A DNA stretch of 35,290 bases, taken from Tubiluchus corallicola. Lineage: Eukaryota; Priapulida; Priapulimorpha; Priapulimorphida; Tubiluchidae. A model generated the notes under the pieces. That model was given only the letters and a program-made list of their open reading frames with translations. It had not been told where the DNA came from and did not search any database. Positions 9,147 to 20,895 of the stretch are shown piece by piece. Both the position numbers and the translations under genes were made by a program. Within the stretch, counting starts at the first letter, position 1. Every line of letters begins with the position of its first letter. The stretch spans positions 5,001 to 40,290 of the forward strand of contig JAQGDQ010001455.1 of NCBI GenBank assembly GCA_030141605.1, read 5' to 3'.

Positions 9147-10423
9147 TGAAGATATAGGCTGCGTAGTAGCAAGTGATTGTGACGTGCTAGGTTTTCATCA
9201 TTTGTTTCGTGGGTGAAGTCATAAACTATGCATTTTTTTTGCTTCCCTCAGTCCGACTTTCCTTTTTTCGACACAATGGGATAAAGATAAACGAATTTTT
9301 GCTAAGAATCACTCTGGGTTTGATTTGAGTAACTCTTTTGTGTGCATATGTCGCTTATAAACACGACGGTTCTTAAACATTTTGCTCCAGCTATAAAATA
9401 TGCAAAGATTATGAAAGATACAGAACACTACATGTTTTCACAATAATACAATGGATATTTAAGAGAAACGCCACCGTTCTTTTACAATTATCAATCTGCT
9501 AAGCCACACGAAAAATTACACACGCCATTAAGTAACAACATTAGCCTTTTTTTCTAGGCTGTAAGTAGTAATTAAGTCAGCTATGATGATCTCTGACTAG
9601 ACAATTTTGTTGAAAAATTTTGTTAATTGTTAGTAGTTCGTTAGTAATTAATAATTGACAGTCATTGTTAATAACATTAACTCTAGAAAAACTTTGAGTC
9701 CTCTCACCCTTGCCCCCTGTTACCCCCATCTTGTTACGCCTCGAGATGTGGTCTAACAATTATTGTCTTTGCAGCGAGATGTTTCTGTCAAAGCAAGCGC
9801 TTGTGGCAGCACTGGAAAATGTGGTAAACTAGTTTTAGTGAAAGAAACTTCTAGAGAAAATATTTTCATTATTTCATACTGAACTTTTATTGTGAGACAG
9901 TTATTATTTCTGCTGAAGTTATGCAAGTTACCTTAGTGTGAACTTACCGTAGCAAGAATGAACCTGGCTTAATGAATTTTAATTTTGTAGCCAAGGTGGC
10001 TCCATCTAGCTGGAAAATGTAAAGTGTGGGCTTTGACTCAGTTATGTTGTCGTTATGTTGTTCTGTAGTATGTGAATGAACTGTCTTGTGCAAACTAGCA
10101 AAGTTTATCAGCCACAACGACGTAAGTTTATGTGTATTTAATTTTTATTTTGATTCATTTATTGATATTTGTGACTGATTAATTAACTGTCAATCTAACT
10201 AAACCATGTACTTTTCGTAAAATTAGCCAATGTCAGTCACTTTTGCTTTTCTATTTTAATATTAAATATTGCAGAAATAAAGATCAGTGGTTTGCATGAA
10301 ATTCAACTGAGACTTTTGAGGATTTGCCATAAATGCCTCTCAGAGACACTAGCACATGTCATGAAACTGTTTCTGCATTTTTATGTTACAGACAGCTAGC
10401 AAAAACAACTTCTAATTATGTAC
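9147..10423 (+). other. 3' flank or 3'-UTR of left oxidase to the arm end
   Basis: Shared with 20907-22178 in the right arm. No further gene was recognised; a 60-codon antisense frame at 9577-9759 is unsupported. No AATAAA lies close to the stop; the first clear one is at 10276, about 150 bp before the arm ends. Confidence 0.6.
10276..10281 (+). terminator. Candidate poly(A) signal AATAAA, left oxidase
   Basis: AATAAA in CAGAAATAAAGATC, conserved in the right arm (21049-21054 on -). It is about 1.1 kb after the stop, so use by the oxidase gene is inference; a nearer non-canonical signal is possible. Confidence 0.35.
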
Positions 10424-12008
10424 ATTAGTAATTATTAATTAACTAATTAGCAGTGATTAGCAACGTAAGCATATTTAATTAATTACAAACCGGATGTTAG
10501 CAGCGTTAAAGGACAGGAAAAGGGATACCGGAAGTGGGTTTCCGAAAAATTGCTTTAAAAAATTACATTACTTTACAGCAATTTCATGCTTATATCGTAC
10601 TCGCATTAAAAGAAATTTTTGTTTATTTTCATTTTAAATCTCCAGCAATATTGTTCCGAAGGGGCCGTTACATGATTCTCTACAGACAGTCCATCATATT
10701 CAGATGAGCGAGAAATCCAGTTTGGTGTGCCCCACGTCTGCCTGCTGACCGTTGGATGTTTACATTGATGTTCCAGGGATCCGATTAGGAGTCAAAAATC
10801 TGTGGACTTGCATGTTTCATGGATGGTTGGACCAAAGACCTAGTCATACCTGCAGCCGAGTACAGAGATGTTCCTTGACTAACAGGTGTCAGATGGGCAC
10901 GTTCTCTTGGTTTCGTTTTTCAAATGTGTCAGTTTGTTCCTTACCGTGTTCCGATCGCTTATTGCACTTGGACCTTTTGTGGTGACAGACAAATATTGGT
11001 TAGCTGCTATACTGCACTTTGTGAACATATAGATTTGCATTCGATATTTTATTATCACATGGAATTTACATACTTGCTTAGGTAATTATAAAAGATGTAT
11101 GTAAAACACAATTTAAACAGACTTGTATATCATGCAGTTAGAATAGATATGAAAAAACAAAAAAGCGCTAAAATTTCAACGATAACAATGTCAACTTTGA
11201 AAAGCAAAATCTATTTCAATGCACTGAACATAAACACGGATAATCTTTATAAAAACAGAAAACTAAAAGTAAACATAAAAACAATCACCTAGCAAATAAC
11301 TAAAACTATAATGTATAAACCGATTCCCATGACCTTCTTATTCCAAAACTTTTATTTATCGCCATCCTATTTTTACTGACCTGACTACTTTTCCTTTTTC
11401 ACATATATCACACATTTCTTTTCTCTCTAGTACAAACTACATACAAATGCCATGTGCCACTTGCTGGTCGGCCGCTACTTTGCGATACACTTCAGTACAA
11501 ACTAAAGACATGTGCTCGCATCTAGCATAACCTCTGTGGTTATCGCATTTCTAGGACAAATTTTTAAATTGGTTTTCATAAACATATATTATGCAGTTAG
11601 AGCAAAATTTGATCTGACTTATCATTAAAAAATTTATTTTAATGATGATTGTTTAGACAGCCATTCCAGCGTCCTGTTGAAGTAGGTTGAGGCGTGGAAT
11701 TTAATTCAACTGAATCTTAAATAGTGTGATTATCTTGGGCACCCAAATTTTGTTTTACATGCTGGCAGTCGTAAAATACATTTATGTGTTGTGTCCTAAG
11801 TTTAATGTTCGTAAAGGAAGACAGGTTGATTTTCTATATACTGCCCCATTATCTACAGATGGTGCTGCTATGTATGATCACTAGTTTAAATGAAGTTCTA
11901 CGTTAACTGAAGGTGGCGCCACTGCTGAGCGAAGATTAGCAACTTAATTTCCACTATAGCACATAGGCGGCACCACAGAGTTAGTCAAACATGTTTGTCT
12001 ATCGCTCC
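10424..12008. other. Left part of the spacer, no gene recognised
   Basis: Unique sequence between the left arm end and the first 45-bp array. It holds an AT-rich start (TTATTAATTAACTAATTAG), an ETS-like ACCGGAAGTG near 10527, and short open frames (10752-10985 and 11095-11292) with no recognisable family or splice context. No repeat structure was seen. Confidence 0.5.
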
Positions 12009-12595
12009 GCATACGCTGCAACTTAAGCACACTCAGCAGCATTCGGGACAACAACTCACGCTGTAACTTAAGCACGCTCAGCAGCATTCGGGACAACAGC
12101 TCACACTGTAACTTAAGCACACTCAGCAACATTCGGGACAACAGCTCACGCTGCAACTTAAGCACACTCAGCAGCATTCGGGACAACAGCTCACGCTGTA
12201 ACTTAAGCACACTCAGCAGCATTCGGGACAACAGCTCACGCTGCAACTTAAGCACGCTCAGCATCATTTGGGACAACAGCTCACGCTGCAACTTAAGCAC
12301 ACTCAGCAGCATTCGGGACAACAGCTCACGCTGTAACTTAAGCACGCTCAGCATCATTCGGGACAACAGCTCACGCTGCAACTTAAGCACGCTCAGCAGC
12401 ATTCGGGACAACAACTCACGCTGTAACTTAAACACGCTCAGCAGCATTCGGGACAACAGCTCACACTGTAACTTAAGCACACTCAGCAGCATTCGGGACA
12501 ACAACTCACGCTGCAACTTAAGCACACTCAGCAACATTCGGGACAACAGCTCATGCTGCAACTTAAGCACGCTCAGCAGCATTCGGACAACAACT
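12009..12595 (-). repeat. 45-bp minisatellite, short array (inverted orientation)
   Basis: About 13 units. On + it reads CAGCATTCGGGACAACAGCT and AACTTAAGCAC, the reverse complement of the units at 18226-20895. Variants (CAGCATC/CAGCAGC, TGTAACTT/TGCAACTT) are the same kinds as in the large array. The apparent 212-codon frame is a product of the 45-bp period. Confidence 0.95.
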
Positions 12596-12705
12596 CACTG
12601 CTGTCATAATCCACAAGTCAGTCATCAGTTTTAGCATGGGTATGCAGTTCCTTCACACCTATTACTCAGTCCTGCAGATCATTGTTTTCATCCTTATTTT
12701 CTCAG

Positions 12706-12947
12706 GGATGACCGTTTTGGGGGCCGTTATCGGCATTGTGCTCACGGAAACGGGCATTAGCGTCAATGACGTGGCCGTGGTTGTCCTTGAGGGACTCACA
12801 ACCGGGACGTTCATTTACGTGACGTTTTTCGAAGTGATACACAAAGAAATGGAAAATGCTTTTCCGGGATTAGCAAAGGTGATCATGATCTTTACAGGTT
12901 TTGCTATTATAGCAATTTTATCATGTTTTGACTGGTATAGACAGTAG
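12706..12947 (+). CDS. Orphan terminal exon of a ZIP (SLC39) zinc transporter
   Basis: After a strong 3' splice site (CATCCTTATTTTCTCAG ending at 12705), the frame reads GMTVLGAVIGIVL, LEGLTTGTFIYVTFFEVIHK and VIMIFTGFAIIAIL, then stops at 12945-12947. This matches the last membrane segments of ZIP family transporters (cf. LxGLxxGTFxYVxFxEV), which move Zn2+ or Fe2+ into the cytosol. The frame can be extended back to an ATG at 12636, but the acceptor and the family suggest the coding exon begins at 12706, with a split codon (xGG). No upstream ZIP exon with the HxxxE metal-binding helix was found in the window. It may be the last exon of a gene whose intron spans the left arm, or a displaced fragment. 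The exon itself is undamaged. Confidence 0.8.
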
Positions 12948-13051
12948 GTCTTGTCAGTGAAAATGTATAAATGCTCTTAGTTAATTTCTATAGAACATTG
13001 AAAACGGAAAAGTGCTCATCTCATTAGGTCAAGAAGCCTTGTGTCAGGCTA

Positions 13052-13057
13052 AATAAA
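13052..13057 (+). terminator. Poly(A) signal AATAAA after the ZIP exon
   Basis: AATAAA in GGCTAAATAAAAGC, 105 bp after the ZIP stop codon. The spacing is normal and supports the exon being a genuine 3' terminal exon. Confidence 0.55.
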
Positions 13058-13084
13058 AGCTTAGTATATTCAAGAAACTTTTTT

Positions 13085-13350
13085 ACGTTGTTGTTGGCAT
13101 CCTTCTGATTCGGAAGACAATAGAATGTGCGGCAAGTGAGTCCGATCCTTGAACGTCTCCAGGGCGCACGCCTGGGCAAGGTGTATGGAGATCCTGAGTT
13201 GCCCAGACCGCAGGAACCCCCTCCCTTCCTCCCTGGTGTAGTCCAAAGGAAAGCGGAGCCATACGTTTGTCACCAGGTTGGCTGCAGGAGCTGCCGGAGT
13301 CAGTGAGCATGCTGCACTGGTCCGCCTTCGGGGCTCCACTCCTGATTTGG
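13085..13350. other. GC-rich segment of unknown origin
   Basis: Clearly richer in G and C than its AT-rich surroundings (for example GGGCGCACGCCTGGGCAAGG). Antisense frames of 75 and 89 codons run through it, but no family, splice signals or repeats were recognised. It could be a fragment of a mobile element or an old exon. Confidence 0.35.
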
Positions 13351-13696
13351 AAGGTTTACTCCTCTACACATGGCCGTTGGGTCACTTGACCTACGTACAT
13401 TTTTACGTACAGTTGGTGTAAATGTTCTAGTCAAGCCCGTAACACTGGACATTCGAATGTCAGATATATTTTATGTATGTTCACCTGTCAGAAAGATAAG
13501 GAAAGAAGGACCTTGGGACTAATGGGATTAGTAGTAATAATATTATTCATATCACTTTTAAGAATGTATTCAAGTGGTCCACACTGCAGACTTAAGTATA
13601 TTTGAAAACATTTGATAAACTTTGTCAATCACATCCCATACTTTCAGGGGTGCCAGCAGCAAGTTCCAGGGGCGGGGGCAGCATTTATGAAAAGCG

Positions 13697-14119
13697 GGTT
13701 CCCACAGAATTTTAAAATAAATTTACTTGACTTTTCCCTGACCAAATATTGATTTTCCATTACCAGGATAAGCAGAAATTGCATTACCAGTATAGATATT
13801 CAAACATTTTTGTGTATGGACATTCATACATATACTGATATATAATGTGTTGACACAGTTGCAGTAGTGCTAACAAAATTACACTAAGCACATTAAATAA
13901 ACTTTCTTAATCCAATCATTATCACGAATTGCTGAAAAATATGTTAGGAAAAATATCAGTTCACTGTGATAATTGCAACCCTTTTCAATTTCCCCGACTT
14001 TTCGAGCCACTTTCATCGTTTTCACTGACTTCTTACCAAATTTTCTTTTTCCTGACATTTCCATTGCTTTCCAGGATAGCCTGTGTTGTTAAGCATTTTC
14101 CCCTGGAACCGTGGGAACC
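13697..14119. mobile_element. Non-autonomous DNA-element-like repeat, copy 1
   Basis: Bounded by GGTTCCCAC near 13697 and GTGGGAACC at 14111-14119 (9-bp inverted ends). It shares most of its interior with 14670-15130: TTCCCTGACCAAATATTGAT, a CACAGTTGCAGTAGTGC segment, and ATTAAATAAACTTTCTTAAT. It is non-coding. Confidence 0.5.
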
Positions 14120-14669
14120 TGGAAAAAGGCGCATTTAGCTTACCCACATTTCTGTGGCCACACTAATGATGATAAGGGTATATCTAAGGCAGCTCAAATC
14201 GCTTCTGCCTGTCAGATAGTCTCTTTAAAATGAATAAAAAATGAATAATAGATGCACGTTTTCATGCAGAGTTCAGTTCTGATAATGCCAGCTAAAAATG
14301 TCAGTTTGACAACCTAAGCACAAGTATAATCATGGATAGCCATACATTTTTTTTTATCAAAAAGGCAAAGTTCTGCTCCCACACTGCCTCCTTTGGGAAA
14401 GGGCAGGGGTCGTTGTCCCCTCTGTCCCCATGGCTCTGGTGCCCATGCATACTTTCGATCACTGTCACTCTCTTATGACGTGTTCAGACTACCGAATCTC
14501 CTGTTGTGAATTGTCTCTGTGAACTCGCAGTGTGAGCTGGTTTGCAAGTTACTGTCAGCAAGAAATTGTAAGCTCTCTGACACTAATTAAGCACGCTTGC
14601 GAGTTACTAGGCGAGAAAACTCACCAGCCGCGCATGCAACAGGCTTTACCAGTGTCTACACATAATTAT

Positions 14670-15133
14670 AATATAAATTTACCTGACTTTTCCACGACAT
14701 TTCCCTGACCAAATATTGATTTTTCGTGACCAAGATAAGCAGAAATTGTATTAGGAGTATACATATTCAAACATTTTTATGTATGGGCATTCATACATAT
14801 GCTGGTATTATAATGTGTCGGCACAGTTGCAGTAGTGCCAACGAAATTACACTAATCACATTAAATAAACTTTCTTAATCCAATCATTATTTTTGGAACA
14901 GAAATCGAAACTGGGAGCCTGTCATTGCAAAATTTTATTTGAATACGAATCCCTGTAAAATGTTGGGAAAAATATCGGTTCACGGTGATTATTTTTACAA
15001 CCCTTTCCAATTTCCTTGACTTTTCATTTTCAGCATTTTCCCTGATTTTATCAAATTATCATTTTCCCCGAGTTTCTAGGATAGCCTGTATTTTCAAGGT
15101 TTTTCCAGGATTTTTCCTGACTATGACAACCCT
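14670..15133. mobile_element. Diverged second copy of the same repeat (direct orientation)
   Basis: Same order of landmarks as copy 1 with many substitutions and an extra segment near 14897-14960. It ends TTTCCTGACTATGACAACCC, a frequent end of dispersed invertebrate repeats. Its terminal inverted repeat is not clear. Between the copies (14120-14669) nothing is recognised. Confidence 0.5.
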
Positions 15134-16562
15134 GCCTTCACATGTGACGCATACAAATGAAAAGGTTTTTTTTCACTGTTTAAACATTTATTTATTCCTG
15201 TATCTAATTAATTTACAAAGATGCTAATTTCACATCACCTAACCTACAACTGTAGTTGCTGAATTTACATTTCTACTTACTAACAAATCAATAAAATATA
15301 AATATAATTCGATTCACATATAGTAAAATCACAGAATCGGCATTTTAGCCCATATCATTTTTACAACAGTGAAACACGAGGTCTATTCTTATGTTGAGCC
15401 TTTTTCACAATTAGCGAAACGGTTTATTAAAACTATCACCTGATTAACTTGATTCAATGATTCACAGATGCAAGAATTAAACAGTCAAATTAAAAAAAAT
15501 TGCACGAGAAACATCCTTCTACCCTTCCTGTGTGATCTAACCTTTCTCTCAGTTCTTTTTTTATTCACTCATCCATTCTTTTTTATCACGTTCACATGAC
15601 TGTGGGCTTATACAAGCCTTTGCTTCTCTAGCCCACTGCAGTAAAATTATTCTTTTATGATAACGATAGCGTATGAAACATAACAATTTAATACAGTAGA
15701 TGTAATAATTTTGATGTCAGTGTGTGCTTAATGTCATTATATTGTACTGATAATAATAATAAATAAAAAAATAAAATAAAATAAACTGTGACATAATTTG
15801 TTATAGTCTAGCATAGCAATAAGATCAAGAACAAAAATAATGACTGTTGCAAGTAAATAGACTTAAGTAAAAATGCTTGTCTGTCCATCTCATGGTAAAT
15901 AACCATTAACATAAAAAATGAAAATTCATACACACATTTGTTCCCTAGCTGGCCAATCCTTCAGCGAAGTGTAACATACAGTTAATACATCGATTCCTTC
16001 ATGTTATTGTTGACATTTTCAAACGTATTTGCAACAAGTAATAATGTAAAACTATGTCACGAAGATTTTGCATATTGTGTTTTGTTTTTGGTGTGTGTGA
16101 GCCATTTTTTTTTGTTCCAGGTGTGTGCGCCATTTTTATTCCAGTGGCAAAATTCGATTTTATGCGTGATGAACAATTTATAGTTTTAAATAAATATTTT
16201 TGTATTAAATAATTGAAACTTATTTGTGATTGTGTTTATAAATAATATCCCAAAGCAAAAAATTGAATTTTTATATCAGAATCGAATTGTATGTGCTAAT
16301 GGTCCAAAGAACATATAAAACTTGAAGCTCAGAAAAAGTTTCCGGATTCTGATTACAATTCATTAACTTCAAAATGTAAGAAGTTGTAACATGTCAAATA
16401 GGAACTACAGTTAATAGTGTGTCAATATGAATTGCATTTGCACCGGAAGCTACAAATAAGTTACTCGATTTTGTCTTTGGACTACTCAGATGCAAAGATA
16501 AGATAATAAATGGATGTGAAAATTCTTTGCTTTGAACAGATGTTAGGTTTTTCAATTGGTGC
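15134..16562. other. AT-rich spacer sequence without recognised genes
   Basis: Short open frames only. It contains a simple A/T-rich stretch (AATAATAATAAATAAAAAAA, about 15751-15785) and two similar copies of a short GTGTGTGxGCCATTTTT motif at about 16090-16140. Confidence 0.5.
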
Positions 16563-17345
16563 CAGTGGCGGCTCGTAGCAAAAATTACTGAGGGGGGGGG
16601 GGGCTTCAGAAAATTTTTTGCCATTGTTTTAATACTGTGTAAAACGCAACAAACATATAATATCTAATTTTTACTTTCATTTGAGGCTGAGCAAGAGGTT
16701 AGCTGAACCCCATCTTTAGATATGTGCTAAATGTTCTCACCTGCCTCTAGGCCTCCACTGATAGCACCGATTACATTGTAAGTTTCTCTTGGTTCTCTAA
16801 AATTACCAACAACTAACTGAACTAACATAAAATACGAAAATCAATGTTTAAATCACATTTCGAAATAGTGAACGTCAATATTGCGTGTAACTTTAGTGGG
16901 CTTTAAATATGCAAATATACGTAGAAATGCATTCTGTGGTATTACTTATTAAATATTGTTGTGGTGGGACCAGAATCTAGTGTAATATTAATGTTTTGGT
17001 TATATTTGAAGATCGAGTGTTGAACGGCCTCTTTTTTTTTAACTGGAACTTTCTCATACAGAGAAAGCTGTGAAAAATTAAGCTGTTGTAGTTCACTTAC
17101 GGTCACAGAACTTATTTCTTGGGGATGCAAGGCGTCCATTATGATTTAAGCACACACGCTAATTTTACACTTTATCACATCAAAGGATATGACGGTACAC
17201 GGTAAACACGTGGCAATTGATGTCTAACGTAATGTCAATCATTTTCCTTGACTGCCCAATCAGCATGCAAGTTATGTCACACCCCTCCAGAGCTTACTTA
17301 ACGCAGGTACGTTCGGGACATTTAGCTACAGCTCCATCTAATACT
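16563..17345 (-). mobile_element. hAT-like transposon relic
   Basis: CAGTGGCGGCTCGTAGC at 16563 has the form of a hAT terminal inverted repeat and is followed by a G run. Reading on - from an ATG at 17139, a 65-codon frame contains SVTVSELQQLNFSQLSLYEK, which resembles the N-terminus of ZMYM-type hAT transposases (judged from memory of the family). The other end near 17321-17345 (GCTACAGCTCC, then ACTG) is only a weak match. Most of the transposase is missing, so this would be an internally deleted, inactive copy. The boundary on the right is uncertain. Confidence 0.4.
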
Positions 17346-18225
17346 GTTATGAAAAATGCTCAACTTTTCATTAGTTAGCGGGAGAAATATTGGCCTGGTT
17401 CTAGATTTTATTGTCAATTGAAATTGCAAATGAATTAGTTGAAATATATAGTCTAGTTTCGTTTATAGGAAGAAATGCACAACGCTTACGTCTATGAGTT
17501 GCTGATTAAACCATTTTGTAATCAAGAAAATACGCAGTTTAGTTTAGTCTATAGCTTTGCAAGTTTAGATAAAAACAACTATTTGATTAACTTTAAATAA
17601 GGACAAAACAAAATGTTTTCTTTTCTGGCCAGTTTTTGTAAACCTCAATGAAATCGTCACAGTCAAAATTAATTCAAATGTGATCAAAACTTATGATATA
17701 CATCAATGTAATATTAGCTAATTTTACGCTATTTTTCTGGTTATAATCATGGTTAAAAGATGCCACTGGGACTTATGTAACTCGGGCATTCAATATAAGG
17801 GTTGTCTAGGGAGTGGAACAGTCAAATTTATTCCATTTCCGTAACCTGACAAACGGAAAAGTACAAACACTTAATAAATCTTGCAGACGAGCACATGATC
17901 AGTTAATATAGAAAAATACATCGCTGGCGTTTGATGTTCGTTTGTTTAAAGGCAAGAAAGACTTAGTATTTTTGTCGGTCATTTATAATAAAGCAAAACT
18001 AACTGTCTTAGTTTCTTTGTTATATTTGCGTCTCTGTATTTTTTAGTGCTTTGAAACTTCGTCTTTACATTCTGTTTAAATTGAAAAGTCATTTTTTGGC
18101 AACTTGAAGTGTTAATTTCGTGTTAAAAAAGCTGCTGCTCTGCAAATTTGTATTTATGAAAAAGAGCAATCAGTTTATGTGCTGATTAGACATTAGTTGT
18201 GACTGTCATGCTGTTTCTGTGTGAG
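17346..18225. other. AT-rich spacer segment, nothing recognised
   Basis: Unique AT-rich sequence between the hAT-like relic and the large 45-bp array. No open frame longer than 60 codons, no repeat and no splice context were seen. Confidence 0.5.
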
Positions 18226-20895
18226 ATGTTGTCCCAAATGATGCTGAGTGTGCTTAAGTTACAGCGTGAGTTGTTGTCCCGAATGATGCTGAGCGTGCTT
18301 AAGTTGCAGCGTGAGTTGTTGTCCCGAATGCTGCTTAGTGTGCTTAAGTTACAGCGTGAGTTGTTGTCCCGAATGCTGCTGAGTGTGCTTAAGTTACAGC
18401 GTGAGTTGTTGTCCCGAATGCTGCTTAGTGTGCTTAAGTTGCAGCGTGAGCTGTTGTCCCGAATGATGCTGAGTGTGCTTAAGTGACAGCGTGAGTTGTT
18501 GTCCCGAATGATGCTGAGTGTGCTTACGTTGCAGCGTGAGTTGTTGTCCCGAATGATGCTGAGTGTGCTTACGTTGCAGCGTGAGTTGTTGTCCCGAATG
18601 ATGCTGAGTGTGCTTACGTTGCAGCGTGAGTTGTTGTCCCGAATGATGCTGAGTGTGCTCACGTTGCAGCGTGAGTTGTTGTCCCGAATGCTGCTTAGTG
18701 TGCTTAAGTTACAGCGTGAGTTGTTGTCCCGAATGATGCTGAGTGTGCTTAAGTTACAGCATGAGTTGTTGTCCCGAATGATGCTTAGTCTGCTTAAGTT
18801 ACAGCGTGAGTTGTTGTCCCGAATGATGCTTAGTGTGCTTAAGTTACAGCGTGAGTTGTTGTCCCGAATGATGCTGAGTGTGCTTACGTTGCAGCGTGAG
18901 TTGTTGTCCCGAATGATGCTGAGTGTGCTTACGTTGCAGCGTGAGTTGTTGTCCCGAATGATGCTGAGTGTGCTTACGTTGCAGCGTGAGTTGTTGTCCC
19001 GAATGATGCTGAGTGTGCTCACGTTGCAGCGTGAGTTGTTGTCCCGAATGCTGCTTAGTGTGCTTAAGTTACAGCATGAGTTGTTGTCCCGAATGATGCT
19101 GAGTGTACTTAAGTTACAGCGTGAGTTGTTGTCCCGAATGATGCTTAGTGTGCTTAAGTTACAGCGTGAGTTGTTGTCCCGAATGATGCTTAGTGTGCTT
19201 AAGTTACAGCGTGAGTTGTTGTCCCGAATGATGCTGAGTGTGCTTACGTTGCAGCGTGAGTTGTTGTCCCGAATGATGCTGAGTGTGCTTAAGTTACAGC
19301 GTGAGTTGTTGTCCCGAATGATGCTTAGTGTGCTTAAGTTACAGCGTGAGTTGTTGTCCCGAATGATGCTGAGTGTGCTCACGTTGCAGTGTGAGTTGTT
19401 GTCCCGAATGATGCTGAGTGTGCTTACGTTGCAGCGTGAGTTGTTGTCCCGAATGCTGCTGAGTGTGCTTAAGTTACAGCGTGAGTTGTTGTCCCGAATG
19501 ATGCTGAGTGTGCTTACGTTGCAGCGTGAGTTGTTGTCCCGAATGTTGCTGAGTGTGCTTAAGTTGCAGCGTGAGTTGTTGTCCCGAATGATGCTGAGTG
19601 TGCTTAAGTTGCAGCGTGAGTTGTTGTCCCGAATACTGCTCAGTGTGCTTAAGTTACAGCATGAGCTGTTGCCCCGAATGATGCTGAGTGTGCTTACGTT
19701 GCAGCGTGAGTTGTTGTCCCGAATGATGCTGAGTGTGCTTACGTTGCAGCGTGAGTTGTTGTCCCGAATGATGCTGAGTGTGCTTAAGTTACAGCGTGAG
19801 TTGTTGTCCCGAATGATGCTGAGTGTGCTTAAGTTGCAGCGTGAGTTGTTGTCCCGAATACTGCTCAGTGTGCTTAAGTTACAGCATGAGCTGTTGCCCC
19901 GAATGATGCTGAGTGTGCTTACGTTGCAGCGTGAGTTGTTGTCCCGAATGATGCTGAGTGTGCTTACGTTGCAGCGTGAGTTGTTGTCCCGAATGATGCT
20001 GAGTGTGCTTAAGTTACAGCGTGAGTTGTTGTCCCGAATGATGCTGAGTGTGCTTACGTTGCAGCGTGGGTTGTTATCCCGAATGATGCTGAGTGTGCTT
20101 ACGTTGCAGCGTGAGTTGTTGTCCCGAATGATGCTTAGTGTGCTTAAGTTACAGCGTGAGTTGTTGTCCCGAATGCTGCTGAGTGTGCTTAAGTTACAGC
20201 GTGAGCTGTTGTCCCGAATGATGCTGAGTGTGCTTAAGTTACAGCGTGAGTTGTTGCCCCGAATGATGCTGAGTGTGTTTAAGTTACAGCGTGAGTTGTT
20301 GTCCCGAATGATGCTGAGTGTGCTTACGTTGCAGCGTGAGTTGTTGTCCCGAATGATGCTGAGTGTGCTTAAGTTACAGCGTGAGTTGTTGTCCCGAATG
20401 ATGCTGAGTGTGCTTACGTTGCAGCGTGAGTTGTTGTCCCGAATGATGCTGAGTGTGCTTACGTTGCAGCGTGAGTTGTTGTCCCGAATGATGCTGAGTG
20501 TGCTTAAGTTACAGCGTGAGTTGTTGTCCCGAATGATGCTTAGTGTGCTTAAGTTACAGCGTGAGTTGTTGTCCCGAATGATGCTGAGTGTGCTTACGTT
20601 GCAGCGTGAGTTGTTGTCCCGAATGATGCTGAGTGTGCTTACGTTGCAGCGTGAGTTGTTGTCCCGAATGCTGCTGAGTGTGCTTAAGTTACAGCGTGAG
20701 TTGTTGTCCCGAATACTGCTCAGTGTGCTTAAGTTACAGCATGAGCTGTTGCCCCGAATGATGCTGAGTGTGTTTAAGTTACAGCATGAGTTGTTGTCCC
20801 GAATACTGCTCAGTGTGCTTAAGTTACAGCGTGAGCTGTTGCCCGAATGATGCTGAGTGTGCTTAAGTTACAGCGTGAGCTGTTGTCCCAAATGC
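18226..20895 (+). repeat. 45-bp minisatellite, long array with higher-order periods
   Basis: About 59 units with the landmarks GAGTTGTTGTCCCGAATGAT, GCTGAGTGTGCTTA and two main variant forms, AAGTTACAGCGT and ACGTTGCAGCGT. Marker units show higher-order structure. The CTCACGTTGCAG variant falls at 18659, 19019 and 19379, exactly 360 bp (8 units) apart. The GAATACTGCTC variant falls at 19631 and 19856, 225 bp (5 units) apart, and recurs at 20711. A 784-codon frame on + and a 398-codon frame on - both stay open because 45 is divisible by three; neither is supported as a gene. The array ends directly at the right palindrome arm. Confidence 0.96.

Noticed and set aside
9577-9759. 60-codon antisense frame shared with 21570-21752
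   Set aside because: Short, no family match, in the 3' flank of the oxidase gene; conservation follows from the duplication.
10752-10985. 77-codon + frame in the left spacer
   Set aside because: No recognisable family, no ZIP-like residues, no splice acceptor or donor in phase.
11944-12582. 212-codon - frame
   Set aside because: Same 45-bp repeat in the inverted short array; period artefact.
17761-17770. GCCACTG as the second end of the hAT-like element
   Set aside because: Only seven bases match, and the neighbouring bases do not complement CGGCTCGTAGC.
18496-20850. 784-codon + frame and overlapping 398-codon - frame (18186-19382)
   Set aside because: Both follow from a 45-bp period without stops. 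The translation is a perfect 15-residue repeat in both directions, with no start context, splice signals or family match.
18226-20895. CRISPR-like array
   Set aside because: Units are directly tandem with no unique spacers, and the context is clearly eukaryotic.
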